A DNA stretch of 24,540 bases from Pigoraptor chileana (taxonomy: Eukaryota; Opisthokonta; Filasterea): NCBI GenBank assembly GCA_943704495.1, contig CALSCR010004378.1, forward strand, positions 4,658-29,197, given 5' to 3'. This document shows positions 16,376 through 24,540 of the stretch, piece after piece; within the stretch, counting starts at the first letter, position 1, and the number at the start of each line of letters is the position of its first letter. The notes beneath the pieces are model-generated. The model made no database searches. It worked only from the letters and a program-made list of their open reading frames with translations, and was not told where the DNA came from. Both the position numbers and the translations under genes were made by a program.

Positions 16376-19300
16376 ATGGCGACCACTGTTATTGTACGCG
16401 CCGAATCGGAGAGCGGCGCCTTCGGAAAGTCGGAGTTCGCGAGGCCCTTTCTCGATTTCATCGACAATGTGCGTGCGAAAGTCGGCGCAGAATTGGCCAA
16501 GGAGATCAAGCTACCCAGCATATGCGTCGTGGGCGCCCAAAGCAGCGGTAAATCGGCGCTCCTTCAGTCGCTTTCCGGCATCAAACTCCCCAGCGGAGGC
16601 GGCATGGTCACCAAGATGGCCCTCATGCTGCAAATCCGCGAACTGCCCGGGTCTCTCGACAGCAAAGAGGAATACGCCGAGATTTGCGTGCCCAACGACG
16701 ACAAGTACGGGAAAAAGAGTCGGATCAGCATCGATGAGGTCGCCGGTGAGATTGAGAATATTACCAAGGCCGTCGTCGGGCACAAGAGCATCGAAAAGGA
16801 GCGCCTCATCAACGTGACGGTATACCGACGCGGGCAACTTTGTGAGCTCACATTGATCGATCTGCCGGGGCTGACGCACGCCGAAGGCTACGGCGACGAC
16901 GTCAGGGAAATGGTCGAAAACTACGCGAGGCAAACCGAATGCGTTATGCTCGTCGTTGTCAACGCGACAACAGACGTCGACGCGAGCGAAGCTCCAAAGC
17001 TGGCGCGCACCCACGACGAGGACGGGAGTAGAACGGTTACAGTTTTGACTCAGTGTGACCTCCTCGTCGCTGACGAGACGCGCATGGCGCACGTCGCACG
17101 AAATCTCTTCGCAGCAAATACGCCGGGCGGAAACAAGGGCGGAATGTTTGCGGTGAGTGACCTTAGCGACAGTCAACGAGTTTGGCCATGTAAGGCTTGT
17201 GCAGCTGCTAGTGGTTGATTTTACTCTTACGCACGGCATGCGTAACCTCCAAAGCCAATTATCCAGATCGGTGTGTTATGGATATGCTACTGATTCTGAA
17301 GCACCTTTCACGGCAGCGAACGCTTTCCTTGAATCCCGTTCATAATGTTAATGTTCATGTCGGTGCTGTGTTGTCGTGGTGGTTCTATGACGCACAGATC
17401 GTGAACACGACCAAAGACGGTGGGGCACGGACGATTACAATCCCTGCTGCGGACTCGTTTTTCAGCGAAAATAGAGCGTTCCAATCATCCGGTACGCGCA
17501 CAAAGTGTGGTCTCGCCAATCTCGTCCACCACCTCGAGCGTATCCAGGGCGAGCAAATACGCCGTGTCCTCCCGGAGACGTTTCGCCTTCTCATTGAAGC
17601 ACAGGCGGTTGCTGAAGAAGAGCTGCTTGCCCTTCCCGCCGCATTTGAAGACGACACAAGCCGGGTTGCTTTTGTGCAGGCGAAGTTTCGAAATCTCGCC
17701 GACCTTTTGACGAACCTCACAACGAACTCCGTCGCTGGTGTTCCCATCGATATGACGGACGAGAAAAGGTATCGTATTTCGGACTAATTTGCATGGCTCA
17801 AATTGCATGGCATTGACGCGGTATCTTATTTCCGGTTACAAATTTTAAATTCCTGGAACAGTAAGCTATGGAATTTCGTGGTTGGCACGCTGATGCATAA
17901 TGTTAAATGTCCTCGACGGGGGTACCTTTATTTCCAGCCGCTGTGCTATGGGGCACAGCCTGCCCCTCCATGTCTCCTTATTGACAATTGTATATTTTCG
18001 GCTCGATTCTTCACTTTGGAACCTCAGGAAAGACCTGAAGCTGAACAAGCACATCAACGAGTCGAACAAGGCGTTTGAGATGGCCGTCGGAAAGAGGTAC
18101 TCGGGACGCCATTTCTTCTCGAGCGAGATGTTCGTCAAGATGAGGACGCATGCGACGGAAATGCGATCGACGGAGCTTTCGAACATTATTTCGAACTCAG
18201 CATTCGTGAGTGCGTTTCATGAGGAGTTTCGCTGGCTCGCTTCCAAAGGCGCTAAACGTATAGTCGAAGGGCGCGTTCCGACGGTGCCGGGAAAAGCAGA
18301 GGACGATGGTAGTGGCCCCTGTTACCAGCTTCTCCGGATGAGACTTGCCTTTCTTCGTCGCTTCCTGCCCACGGTAGTCGACACCAGCGCAATGAACGAC
18401 TTCCCCTCGCTCAAGAATCGGACTACGCAGTTATTGCTGGACGTGCTACAGCATCGTGTGAAGGACGTTGAACGGCAGCTCGACGAATATCTGTCCCAGG
18501 AGCAACAGATGCCCTTTACGCTTAACCACTACTACATGGACACCGTCAAGAAGATCGGCGAGAAGTGGCGAGAACAGAAGCACGCGTACGAGACAGCTAA
18601 AGCCGCGGTGCGTGCCGAGTTTGTTAAGCTATTACCGTCATTAATGGGGAAACTTAAACGTGCAATCCAAAGGCAAACTGCTGATTTACGCCGCCACAAT
18701 TATATTTTTGCTGCAGCATCAACGGGCTGTACTCCCGGGCACTTCGCACGCCCAACATCCAGCGCAGAAGTTGGCGTTCGCGTCTGAGAATTTTTACGTC
18801 AACGACGAGGTGTACGATGCGCCGAACCCGACCTTGTACGAAGCAGTATCCAACGACGACCAGGCTGCGATTGACATGCTGGTAGGCATATTCACATGGC
18901 GGGCATTGTCACGCCATTTTCCATTCATGGATGTCAACAGGAATGTATATACGGGTACAGATTGCGTCTACCAGTTAACAACTCCCCCTTCTATTTTCCA
19001 CACACATGATGTACGTCTGGCGACACTCAGATCAACATGCAGGCCTACTGTAAGGTGATGCTGAAGAGGGTCGTGGATTTCGTTCCAATGATGCTGCGTG
19101 ACCACCTTGTCGTTCGTCTCGAAAAGGAAGTGAAAACCGCCCTTGATGCGATGGTCACCAACGAACGTGAAGACATAATCAAACGTCTGACGTTGGAGAT
19201 GCCAGAGGTCGCACTGCGCCGCAGGCTTGCAAAAGAGCGAATCGAAAGCGTCAAGTACGTGATTGATATGGCCAGGTGAGTACCGCCGAGTCAACGATAA

Positions 19301-19479
19301 CGATGACTGTCGTGACGCGCCTGCCTGCAAAGTAACGAACTGAATTCTACGTGAATCACCGTAACACCCGAACCGTTTTTGTGGTAACCTTTTGTTTTTT
19401 GTTCGAACCTCGTAGGCAGAACCAATCCCTTCAAGATATGCTTGCCATGTCCACCTCAGCCATGTTTGGAGCCAATTGA
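16376..19479 (+). CDS. Dynamin-like large GTPase, six exons, 716 aa
   Basis: Exons read 16376-17152, 17398-17768, 18028-18607, 18768-18881, 19031-19275 and 19416-19479. All introns are GT-AG (GTGAGT, GTATCG, GTGCGT, GTAGGC, GTGAGT at the donors) and all phases agree, giving 716 aa. An in-frame TAA stands directly before the ATG. GTPase domain: P-loop GAQSSGKS at residues 53-60, switch-I Thr79 (GGGMVTK), DLPG at 162-165, TQCD at 225-228 where TK-x-D is usual. The first splice joins GMFA to IVNTTKDG, restoring the family's conserved (G/V)-V-x-R-(S/T)-x-x-D region. Residues ~260-600 form the helical stalk, and ~600-716 (AYCKVMLKRVVDFVPMMLRD and onward) the GTPase effector domain. No PH or Pro-rich domain is present, as in Mx, Drp1/Vps1 and plant DRP1 types. 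Such proteins self-assemble and remodel or divide membranes. It is intact among fossils. The third intron is the least certain, because its donor lies in open sequence. Confidence 0.88.
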
Positions 19480-19880
19480 GCTGATGCAGATGGAATTTCC
19501 GGGAACGAAGATTACTTGGACATTTACATGTGAAAGGACATTCACAGACATTTGACTCTCTCGCTCCTGCGCCGTCTCAACAACACCAAAATCGTTCCTC
19601 CTCCACCGACGCAATGCACACTTTCGGACAACTCGTCCGTCTCATTCTCTCTTTCCAAAACAGCAGAAACCGTTTCCGACTTTCTAAGCATGCACACACA
19701 CTGTTCTCCGCACACACAGACTCTTTCCTTTTCTGCCCACCACTCTCATAATACAACTGTTCTCACACATCATCCTGCGTGGCAATTTTGCGACTTGCCC
19801 AACTGAAATTTGTACGAAAAACTCACAAATGTTGTCGAAATAATTCATGTTTCGTGGTCAAGAAAGAAAGCGTGCTCGCT
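19480..19880. other. Dynamin 3' flank, C/T-rich, no gene
   Basis: Positions 19555-19760 are pyrimidine- and CA-rich (CTCTCGCTCCTGCGCC, CACACACACTG, ACACACAGACTC). Short open frames have no signature. I see no clear AATAAA. Confidence 0.5.
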
Positions 19881-19884
19881 GCAA

Positions 19885-20365
19885 ACAGTGGTAGCCCGGC
19901 GGCCCATGCGATTGACCAAAGCACCGTGGTAGCCCGGCGGCCCGTGCGAAACAAAGCACCATGGTAGCGTGGCTGTCTGTGCGAAACAAAGCACCGTGGT
20001 AGCACGGTGAAACAAAGCACCATTGTATCGCGGCCCGTGCGATTAAACAAGCACCGTGGTAGCGCGGCGATCCGTGCGATTAAACAAAGCTGGTGGCGCG
20101 GCTGTCCGTGCGATTAAACAAGCACCGTGGTAGCGCGGCGGTCCGTGCGAAACAAAGCACCGTGGTAGCGCGGCGGCCCGTGCGATTAAAACAAGCATCG
20201 TGGTGGCGCGGCGATCTGTGCGATTAAAACAAGCACCGTGGTGGCGCGGCGGCCCGTGCGAAACAAACCACCGTGGTAGCGCGGCGGCCCGTGCGATTAA
20301 ACAAGCACCGTGGTGGCGCGGTGGTCCGTGCGAAACAAACCACCGTGGTGGCGCGGCGGCCCGTG
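19885..20365 (-). repeat. ~40-bp GC-rich array, GCACCGTGGTAGCGCGGCGG
   Basis: About twelve to thirteen units of roughly 30-43 bp contain CACCGTGGTAGCGCGGCGGC, CCGTGCGA and then AACAAA or TTAAACAA. On the minus strand each unit contains CGCCGCGC-(C/T)-ACCACGG, the core of the 3' hairpin signals at 5794 and 15531. It is the same family, inverted, as 15285-15400 and 2133-2160. Confidence 0.88.
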
Positions 20366-20422
20366 CAGTTGAATCGCATGAAACAAGGTGCGAACCCAGA
20401 GACAAAACATAACATTATCGCC

Positions 20423-20635
20423 ATGGCTGAACAAGCGCAGACAACCGACCAGTCCACGTCGTCCGCCCAAATGATAAGCCGACTTCGAGCCGAGTGTTGG
20501 GAAGCAAACAATTATCCAGACTTCTTGATCCAGTGGGCAAGGGATAACGATTACCCGAAGTTTAAGGAAGTCATGCTGCTTGCGGAGGAACAAAACCGGT
20601 CAGACATCCTGACGTACCTGCAAACAATTATGTGA
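20423..20635 (+). CDS. Small acidic helical protein, 70 aa
   Basis: A complete 70-codon frame starts at GCCATGGCTG, a strong initiation context, and stops at TGA. The first 15 residues are polar (Ser/Thr/Gln). Residues 16-70 look like three helices with many aromatic and charged residues (NNYPDFLIQWARDNDYPKFK, EVMLLAEEQNRSDILTYL). There is no signal peptide, membrane segment or Cys. I recognise no family. It lies directly after the GC-rich array, and the open frame runs upstream into that array, but the upstream codons are repeat sequence, so I start at this Met. No hairpin follows the stop. The non-repetitive composition is the main reason to accept it. Confidence 0.5.
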   Translation: MAEQAQTTDQSTSSAQMISRLRAECWEANNYPDFLIQWARDNDYPKFKEVMLLAEEQNRSDILTYLQTIM

Positions 20636-20639
20636 GTGA

Positions 20640-20828
20640 GCAGTGCCATAGTTTTTGCTTTTGTCCCTTTTTTTCTATTTTTTTGCGAGCGAGTCCCGTA
20701 TTGCATATATCACCACCCGCCAGGATTGAACCATCATTCTGCTAAATTCACGGATTTGGCGGCAGATCAAGTTGCGCGGCATTGACGTCAATCACATTTT
20801 GGCATCCACTGAAATACAGCGGGGGACC
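20640..20828. other. Spacer without a supported gene
   Basis: T-rich runs at 20651-20690, then AT- and CA-rich unique sequence. No coding signature on either strand. Confidence 0.4.
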
Positions 20829-20829
20829 G

Positions 20830-21195
20830 CTGCCCTTGTGCAAAAAGTGTTTCAAAACAAGAGACTGTCTGTCTTGATCAGTGTGTCGTTGCGCGAAACG
20901 GGTTTGAGGACGGCAGACTGTTTGTCTTGATCAGTCTTGCCCTTGCGCGAGGCCGTTTTTTGAGAACAAGAGGCTGTCTCTCTGGATCATTCTGCCCTTG
21001 CACAAAACGTTTTCAGGACAGCCTCTGTCTTGATCATTCTGTCCTTGCGCGAAAAGGTTTTGCAGACGAGAGACTATCTCTCTGGATCAGTCTGCCTATT
21101 GCGAGAAACGGTTTTGAGAACGAGAGACTGTCTGTTTTGGACATTCTGACCTTGCGAGGGCGAGAATCTGCCTGTCTTGATTAATGTGCCTTTGC
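20830..21195 (+). repeat. ~54-bp minisatellite, GAGACTGTC family, forward
   Basis: About seven units of the superfamily seen at 3590-4215 (GAGACTGTCTGTCTTGATCA, CTGCCCTTGCGCGA, GTTTTGAGAAC), in the same orientation as on the left side but opposite to the adjoining array at 21770-22560. Confidence 0.9.
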
Positions 21196-21209
21196 GAGAA
21201 TCCGTTTGA

Positions 21210-21745
21210 ACGAGAGATTGTTCTTCCGCCACCCGTACAACGAGATTGCGCTTGTCTCTGTCCGCCACCCGCACACCGAGAGATTGCACATTGTCAATGT
21301 CCGCCACCCGTACAACGAGAGATTGCACATTGTCACTGCCGCCACCCGCACAACGAGATTGCACTTGTCGCTGTCCGCCACCCGTACAACGTGATTGCAC
21401 TTGTCAATGTCCGCCACCCGCACAACGAGATTGCACTTGTCAATATCTGCCACCCGTACAACGTGATTGCACTTGTCAATGTCCGCCTCCTGCACAACGA
21501 GATTGGCACTTGTCACTGTCCGCCACCCGCACAACGAGATTGCACTTGTCACTGTCCGCCACCCGCACAACGAGATTGCACATTGCACTTGTCAATGTCC
21601 GCCACCCGTACAACGTGATTGCACTTGTCCATGTCCGCCACCTGCACAACGAGATTGGCACTTGTCAATGTCCGCCGCCCGTACAACGAGATTGCACTTG
21701 TCAATGACCGCAACCGTACAACGTGAATGCACATTGTCACTTTCC
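21210..21745 (+). repeat. 36-bp tandem array, GTCCGCCACCCGCACAACGA
   Basis: About fourteen to fifteen units of GTCCGCCACCCGCACAACGA plus GATTGCACTTGTCAAT. The unit of 36 bp keeps several frames open (twelve-residue repeat CPPPAQRDCTCQ). G-to-T changes alternate between units (CGCACAACGAG, CGTACAACGTG), hinting at a two-unit higher-order repeat. Confidence 0.9.
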
Positions 21746-21769
21746 GCCCTCACGGTCTCGAAGACAGTG

Positions 21770-22560
21770 TCGGGCAAAGACAGATTGACAAGACGGACAG
21801 TCTGTTGTGCTCGAAGACTGTATTGCGCATGTATTGCGCAAGGCGAGAATGATCAAGACAAACAGTCTCATGTTCTCGAAGACTGTGTTCAGGGCAAGCA
21901 GAATGATCAAGGCAGACAGTCTCACGGTGTCGAAGACTGTATTGCGCAAGGAGAAAATGATCAAGACAGACAGTTTCGTGTGGTCAAGACAGACAGTCTC
22001 TTGTTCACGTAACTTTTCGCGCAAGGAGAAAAAAAATGATATAGATGGACAGTCTCACGTGTTGCGCAAGGAGAGAGTGGTCAAGACAGACAGTCTCATG
22101 TGTTACGCAAGGAGAGTGGTCAAGATAGACAGTCTCTTGTTCACATAACTTTTCGCGCAAGGACAGACTGATCAAGACGGACAGTATGCTGTGCTCAAAG
22201 ACTGTCTTGGGCAAGGACATAATGATCAAGACGGACAGTATGTTGTGCTCAAAGACTGTATTGCGCAAGAAAAGAATGATCAAGACAGACAGTCTCATGT
22301 TCTCGAAGACTGTGTTGGGCAAGGACAGACTGATCAAGGCAGTCATGTTCTCGAAGACTGTGCCAGTTGTGCAGATTGATCAAGACAGAAGTCTCATGGT
22401 GTCGAAGAATGTGTCGGGCAAGGACAGAATGATCAAGACAGACAGTCTCATGGTCTCGAAGACTATGTTGGCCAAGGACAGATTGATCGAGACGGACAGC
22501 CTGTTGTGCTCAAAGACTGTATTGCACAACTGAAGGACAGAATGGTCAAGACAGACAGTC
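21770..22560 (-). repeat. ~54-bp minisatellite, GAGACTGTC family, reverse
   Basis: About fourteen units of GAAGACTGTGTTGGGCAAGG, ACAGAATGATCAAGACAGAC and AGTCTCATGTTCTC, the reverse complement of the left-side family. It runs without a break into the right TIR. Confidence 0.9.
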
Positions 22561-23480
22561 TCATGTTCTGTCAAAGATTGTGTTGCACAGGGAGATAATG
22601 CTCAAGATAGTCACATGTTCTCAAAGGCTGTGGTGGGTACAGAATGAATACAGTTTTGAGTTCTCGAAGATTGTGTTGCGCAAGGAGTGAGATGAAGACA
22701 GTTTTTTGTTATGTGGAAGACCGTATTGGGCAGGAAGAGAGTAATCAAGACAGGAAAACTAGTACTTGAAGATTGTGGTGTTGGGAAGGGGAAGAATGGT
22801 TTAAAAAGGTAGTTTAGCGTAATTCGATTCAGAGCGATTCAGAGCGATTCATATGACGTCTTGTTGAGGGCGGTTTAGTGTTGCAATACAAATTGGTTAT
22901 GTGCTAGTTGTCTGTAGAGCAGCGATTCATAATGAGACCAAAAAGGAACCACAGTGCTTAGCGTTACGTGGTCTGTTAAGGGTTACTTTTGCACAAGGTA
23001 TATAATTCTTCAACGAAATCTAAAGGAACGCAGTTATTTGGGCAAAAGAAAACGAGATAGGCGGACCAAGTCTTTATAACAACAAGTCTTCAAGGTGAAT
23101 CGGGACTCAACTAACACATACAAGATCAAAAGTGAAACATAGCTATCCTTGTTATCCATCGAGACCTCGGACTTCGTAATACACACGGCCGCGGTGCTCC
23201 AACGTGTTTAAAAGAAGAACGGAGCTGCGGGGACGCCTCATGTTCGAGTTTGGATTTCGACCAAAATCGCACTCGGGATCAAAAATAAAAGGGTTACATA
23301 TCTCTGTCATCCGTAACGTTGGAGACCTCAGACTTTGTTATCCACACCGCCACGGTGCGGCAACAAGTTCAGAAGAGGAACGGAGCTGCGGGGACGTCTC
23401 TTGTTCGAGTTGGGATTTCGACCAAAATCGCACACGGGATCAAAAATGGAAGGGTTACATATCTCTGTCATCCGTCACAT
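22559..23480 (+). repeat. Right terminal inverted repeat
   Basis: Reverse complement of 1048-1967. The core 22800-23160 includes CGATTCATATGACGTCTTGT, GGTATATAATTCTTCAACGA and AACTCAACTAACACATACAA, all present inverted in the left arm. The outer end passes into the ~160-bp array. Differences are scattered substitutions plus a few indels. Confidence 0.85.
22998..23007 (+). promoter_or_regulatory. Outward-facing TATA-like element in the right TIR
   Basis: GGTATATAAT stands in the best-conserved part of the TIR core. The left arm has the same sequence on the minus strand near 1508-1517, so both face away from the element. No conserved ORF follows in either arm. It may be a promoter or simply an AT-rich stretch. 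Confidence 0.3.
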
Positions 23481-24400
23481 TGGAGACCTCGGACTTCGTT
23501 ACCACACATCGACGGCGCGCAAGCATGTTCAAAAGAGGAACGGACGTCTCTTGTTCTAGTTTGGATTTCGACCATAATCGCACTCGGGATCAAAAATGGA
23601 AAGTTTACCTATCTCTGTCATCCGTAACGTTGGAGACCTCAGACTTCGTCATACATACGGCCCCGGTGGGCCAACGTGTTCAGAAGAGGAACAGAGCTGC
23701 GGGGACGTCTCCTGTTCGAGTTTGGAGTTTGACCAAAATCGCACTCGGGATCAAAATAGAGGGGTGTTCATATCTCTGTCATCCGTTACACCGGAACCCT
23801 CAGACTTCGTCATTCATGCAGCCATAGCCCGCCAACGTGTTCAGAAGAGGAACGGAGCTGCGGGGACGTCTCCTGTTCGAGTTTGGATTTAGACCAAACT
23901 CGGACTTAGGATCAAAAATTGAGTGGTGTTCATATCTCTGTCATCCGTCACACTGGAGACCTCAGACTTCGTCATCCACACTGCCACGGTGGGCCAACGT
24001 GTTCAGGTGAGGAACGGAGCTGCGGGAACGTCTCCTGTTCGAGTTTGGAGTTTGACCAAAATCGCACTCGGGATCAAAATAGAGTGGTGTTCATATCTCT
24101 GTCATCCGTCACACTGGAGACCTCAGACTTCGTCATTCACACGGCCACGGTGCAGCAACATGTTCAGAATATGAACGGAGCTGCGCAGACGTCGTTTGTT
24201 CGAGTTCAAATTTTGACCAAAATCGCAGTTTGGATGGAAAATGAGTGGTGTTGCGACATTGATAAAGCCATGCTCCGGCAAGTTGTGTTGAAGAAGAATG
24301 GGCCTGTTTGCATGTCACTTGTTTGAGGTTGGATATTGACTATATGTTTGTGTCATTCATGCCGAGCCGGATCCTTCTTTATCCAAGAATGGTTTCATAC
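23160..24400 (+). repeat. ~160-bp tandem repeat array, right end
   Basis: About seven units with GACCAAAATCGCAC, GGGATCAAAAATGGA, CATATCTCTGTCATCCGT and TTCAGAAGAGGAACGGAGCT. The last unit (24215-24400) is diverged and ends TTCTTTATCCAAGAATGGTT, as at 1003-1022. Frames of up to 207 codons arise because most units are near 159 bp, and are not taken as genes. Confidence 0.88.
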
Positions 24401-24440
24401 ATGTTGTGTCGCCCATGCAGTGTGTTGAGGAGGACAATGG

Positions 24441-24540
24441 GGTTAATATGAGAGAAGGGAAGTGGAAATTCAGGAGGTGGAGAGTTATAGAGTGTAAGTT
24501 GGTATGTCACTATGGGAATGGTTTAAATTATGCTGTTGCA
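24441..24540. other. Probable flanking DNA
   Basis: Purine- and AT-rich unique sequence after the last trace of the terminal repeat (GTGTTGAGGAGGAC). No gene, repeat or target-site duplication can be identified in so short a stretch. Confidence 0.4.

Larger units (their letters stand above)
1048..24440. mobile_element. Large TIR-bounded element, virus-like, mostly decayed
   Basis: The sequence at 1048-1967 matches the reverse complement of about 22559-23480 at roughly 90% by eye in its core, so the interior is enclosed by long terminal inverted repeats. The outer right end continues as a ~160-bp repeat array to about 24400. Inside are fossils of RNA polymerase subunit 2 and a primase, broken sirtuin and GNAT genes, three intact ORFs, an intron-bearing dynamin-like gene and many minisatellites. 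Long TIRs carrying tandem repeats are known from linear dsDNA viruses such as poxviruses and asfarviruses. A viral ancestry is my inference. I recognise no capsid, integrase or transposase, so this may instead be a giant DNA transposon or a repeat-driven inverted duplication. As a virus-like element it is clearly broken, with many breaks in several genes. Confidence 0.6.

Noticed and set aside
20700-20780. tRNA gene on the minus strand, from a T-arm-like GGTTCAATCC
   Set aside because: No matching acceptor stem, D-arm or anticodon arm can be placed at the right distance.
23204-23827. 207-codon ORF in the terminal array
   Set aside because: It reads through four ~159-bp units. The peptide repeats the unit and other frames are open as well.
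1048-24440. Polinton/Maverick or LTR retroelement
   Set aside because: I find no retroviral integrase, B-family polymerase, packaging ATPase, capsid protein or reverse transcriptase motif. The ends are inverted repeats, which excludes an LTR element and does not by itself establish a Polinton.

Overview
The window comes from the nuclear genome of a eukaryote, probably unicellular. The main evidence is an intact dynamin-like GTPase gene at 16376-19479 that can be read only through five GT-AG introns of about 140-260 bp. I cannot name the organism. The rest of the window looks like one large inserted element, possibly derived from a DNA virus, that is mostly decayed and filled with minisatellites.

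Ends. A core of about 0.6-0.9 kb at 1048-1967 reappears as its reverse complement at about 22559-23480. These are long terminal inverted repeats (TIRs) around roughly 21-23 kb. The outer part of each TIR is an array of a ~160-bp unit. To the left, a second array of the same unit (1-1043) has the orientation and the terminal sequence of the RIGHT end (23160-24440). The window therefore seems to start inside the right end of a neighbouring related element that abuts this one near position 1045. Only the last ~100 bp (24440-24540) look like flanking DNA.

Interior, left to right: a Cys/His-rich 280-aa gene (2560-3402); minisatellites (3440-5635); a 195-aa gene on the minus strand (5819-6406); more minisatellites (6585-7995); a module present in two or three copies (7580-8470, 10105-10860, 10905-12030); a fossil of the C-terminal part of the second-largest RNA polymerase subunit (8730-9215); a broken GNAT acetyltransferase (9500-9910, minus); a second GNAT fragment (12460-12708); a broken sirtuin (12819-13640); an unidentified remnant (13800-14080); a fossil archaeo-eukaryotic-type primase (14222-15113, minus); another unidentified remnant (15562-16090, minus); the intact dynamin-like gene; a small 70-aa ORF (20423-20635); and three more arrays (20830-22560).

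RNA polymerase, primase, sirtuin and acetyltransferase genes together, with long repeat-bearing TIRs, recall large linear dsDNA viruses (nucleocytoviruses). I recognise no capsid, packaging ATPase, integrase, transposase or B-family polymerase, so the family stays unassigned. Three reading frames, on both strands, end at a short perfect hairpin followed at once by ACCACGA or CCACGAG. The same core also occurs in two GC-rich minisatellites. I take this as a shared 3'-end signal of the element's genes. Tandem repeats fill roughly 10 kb of the window by my count, and many units are near 18, 36 or 54 bp, so they stay open in several frames and create long spurious ORFs.
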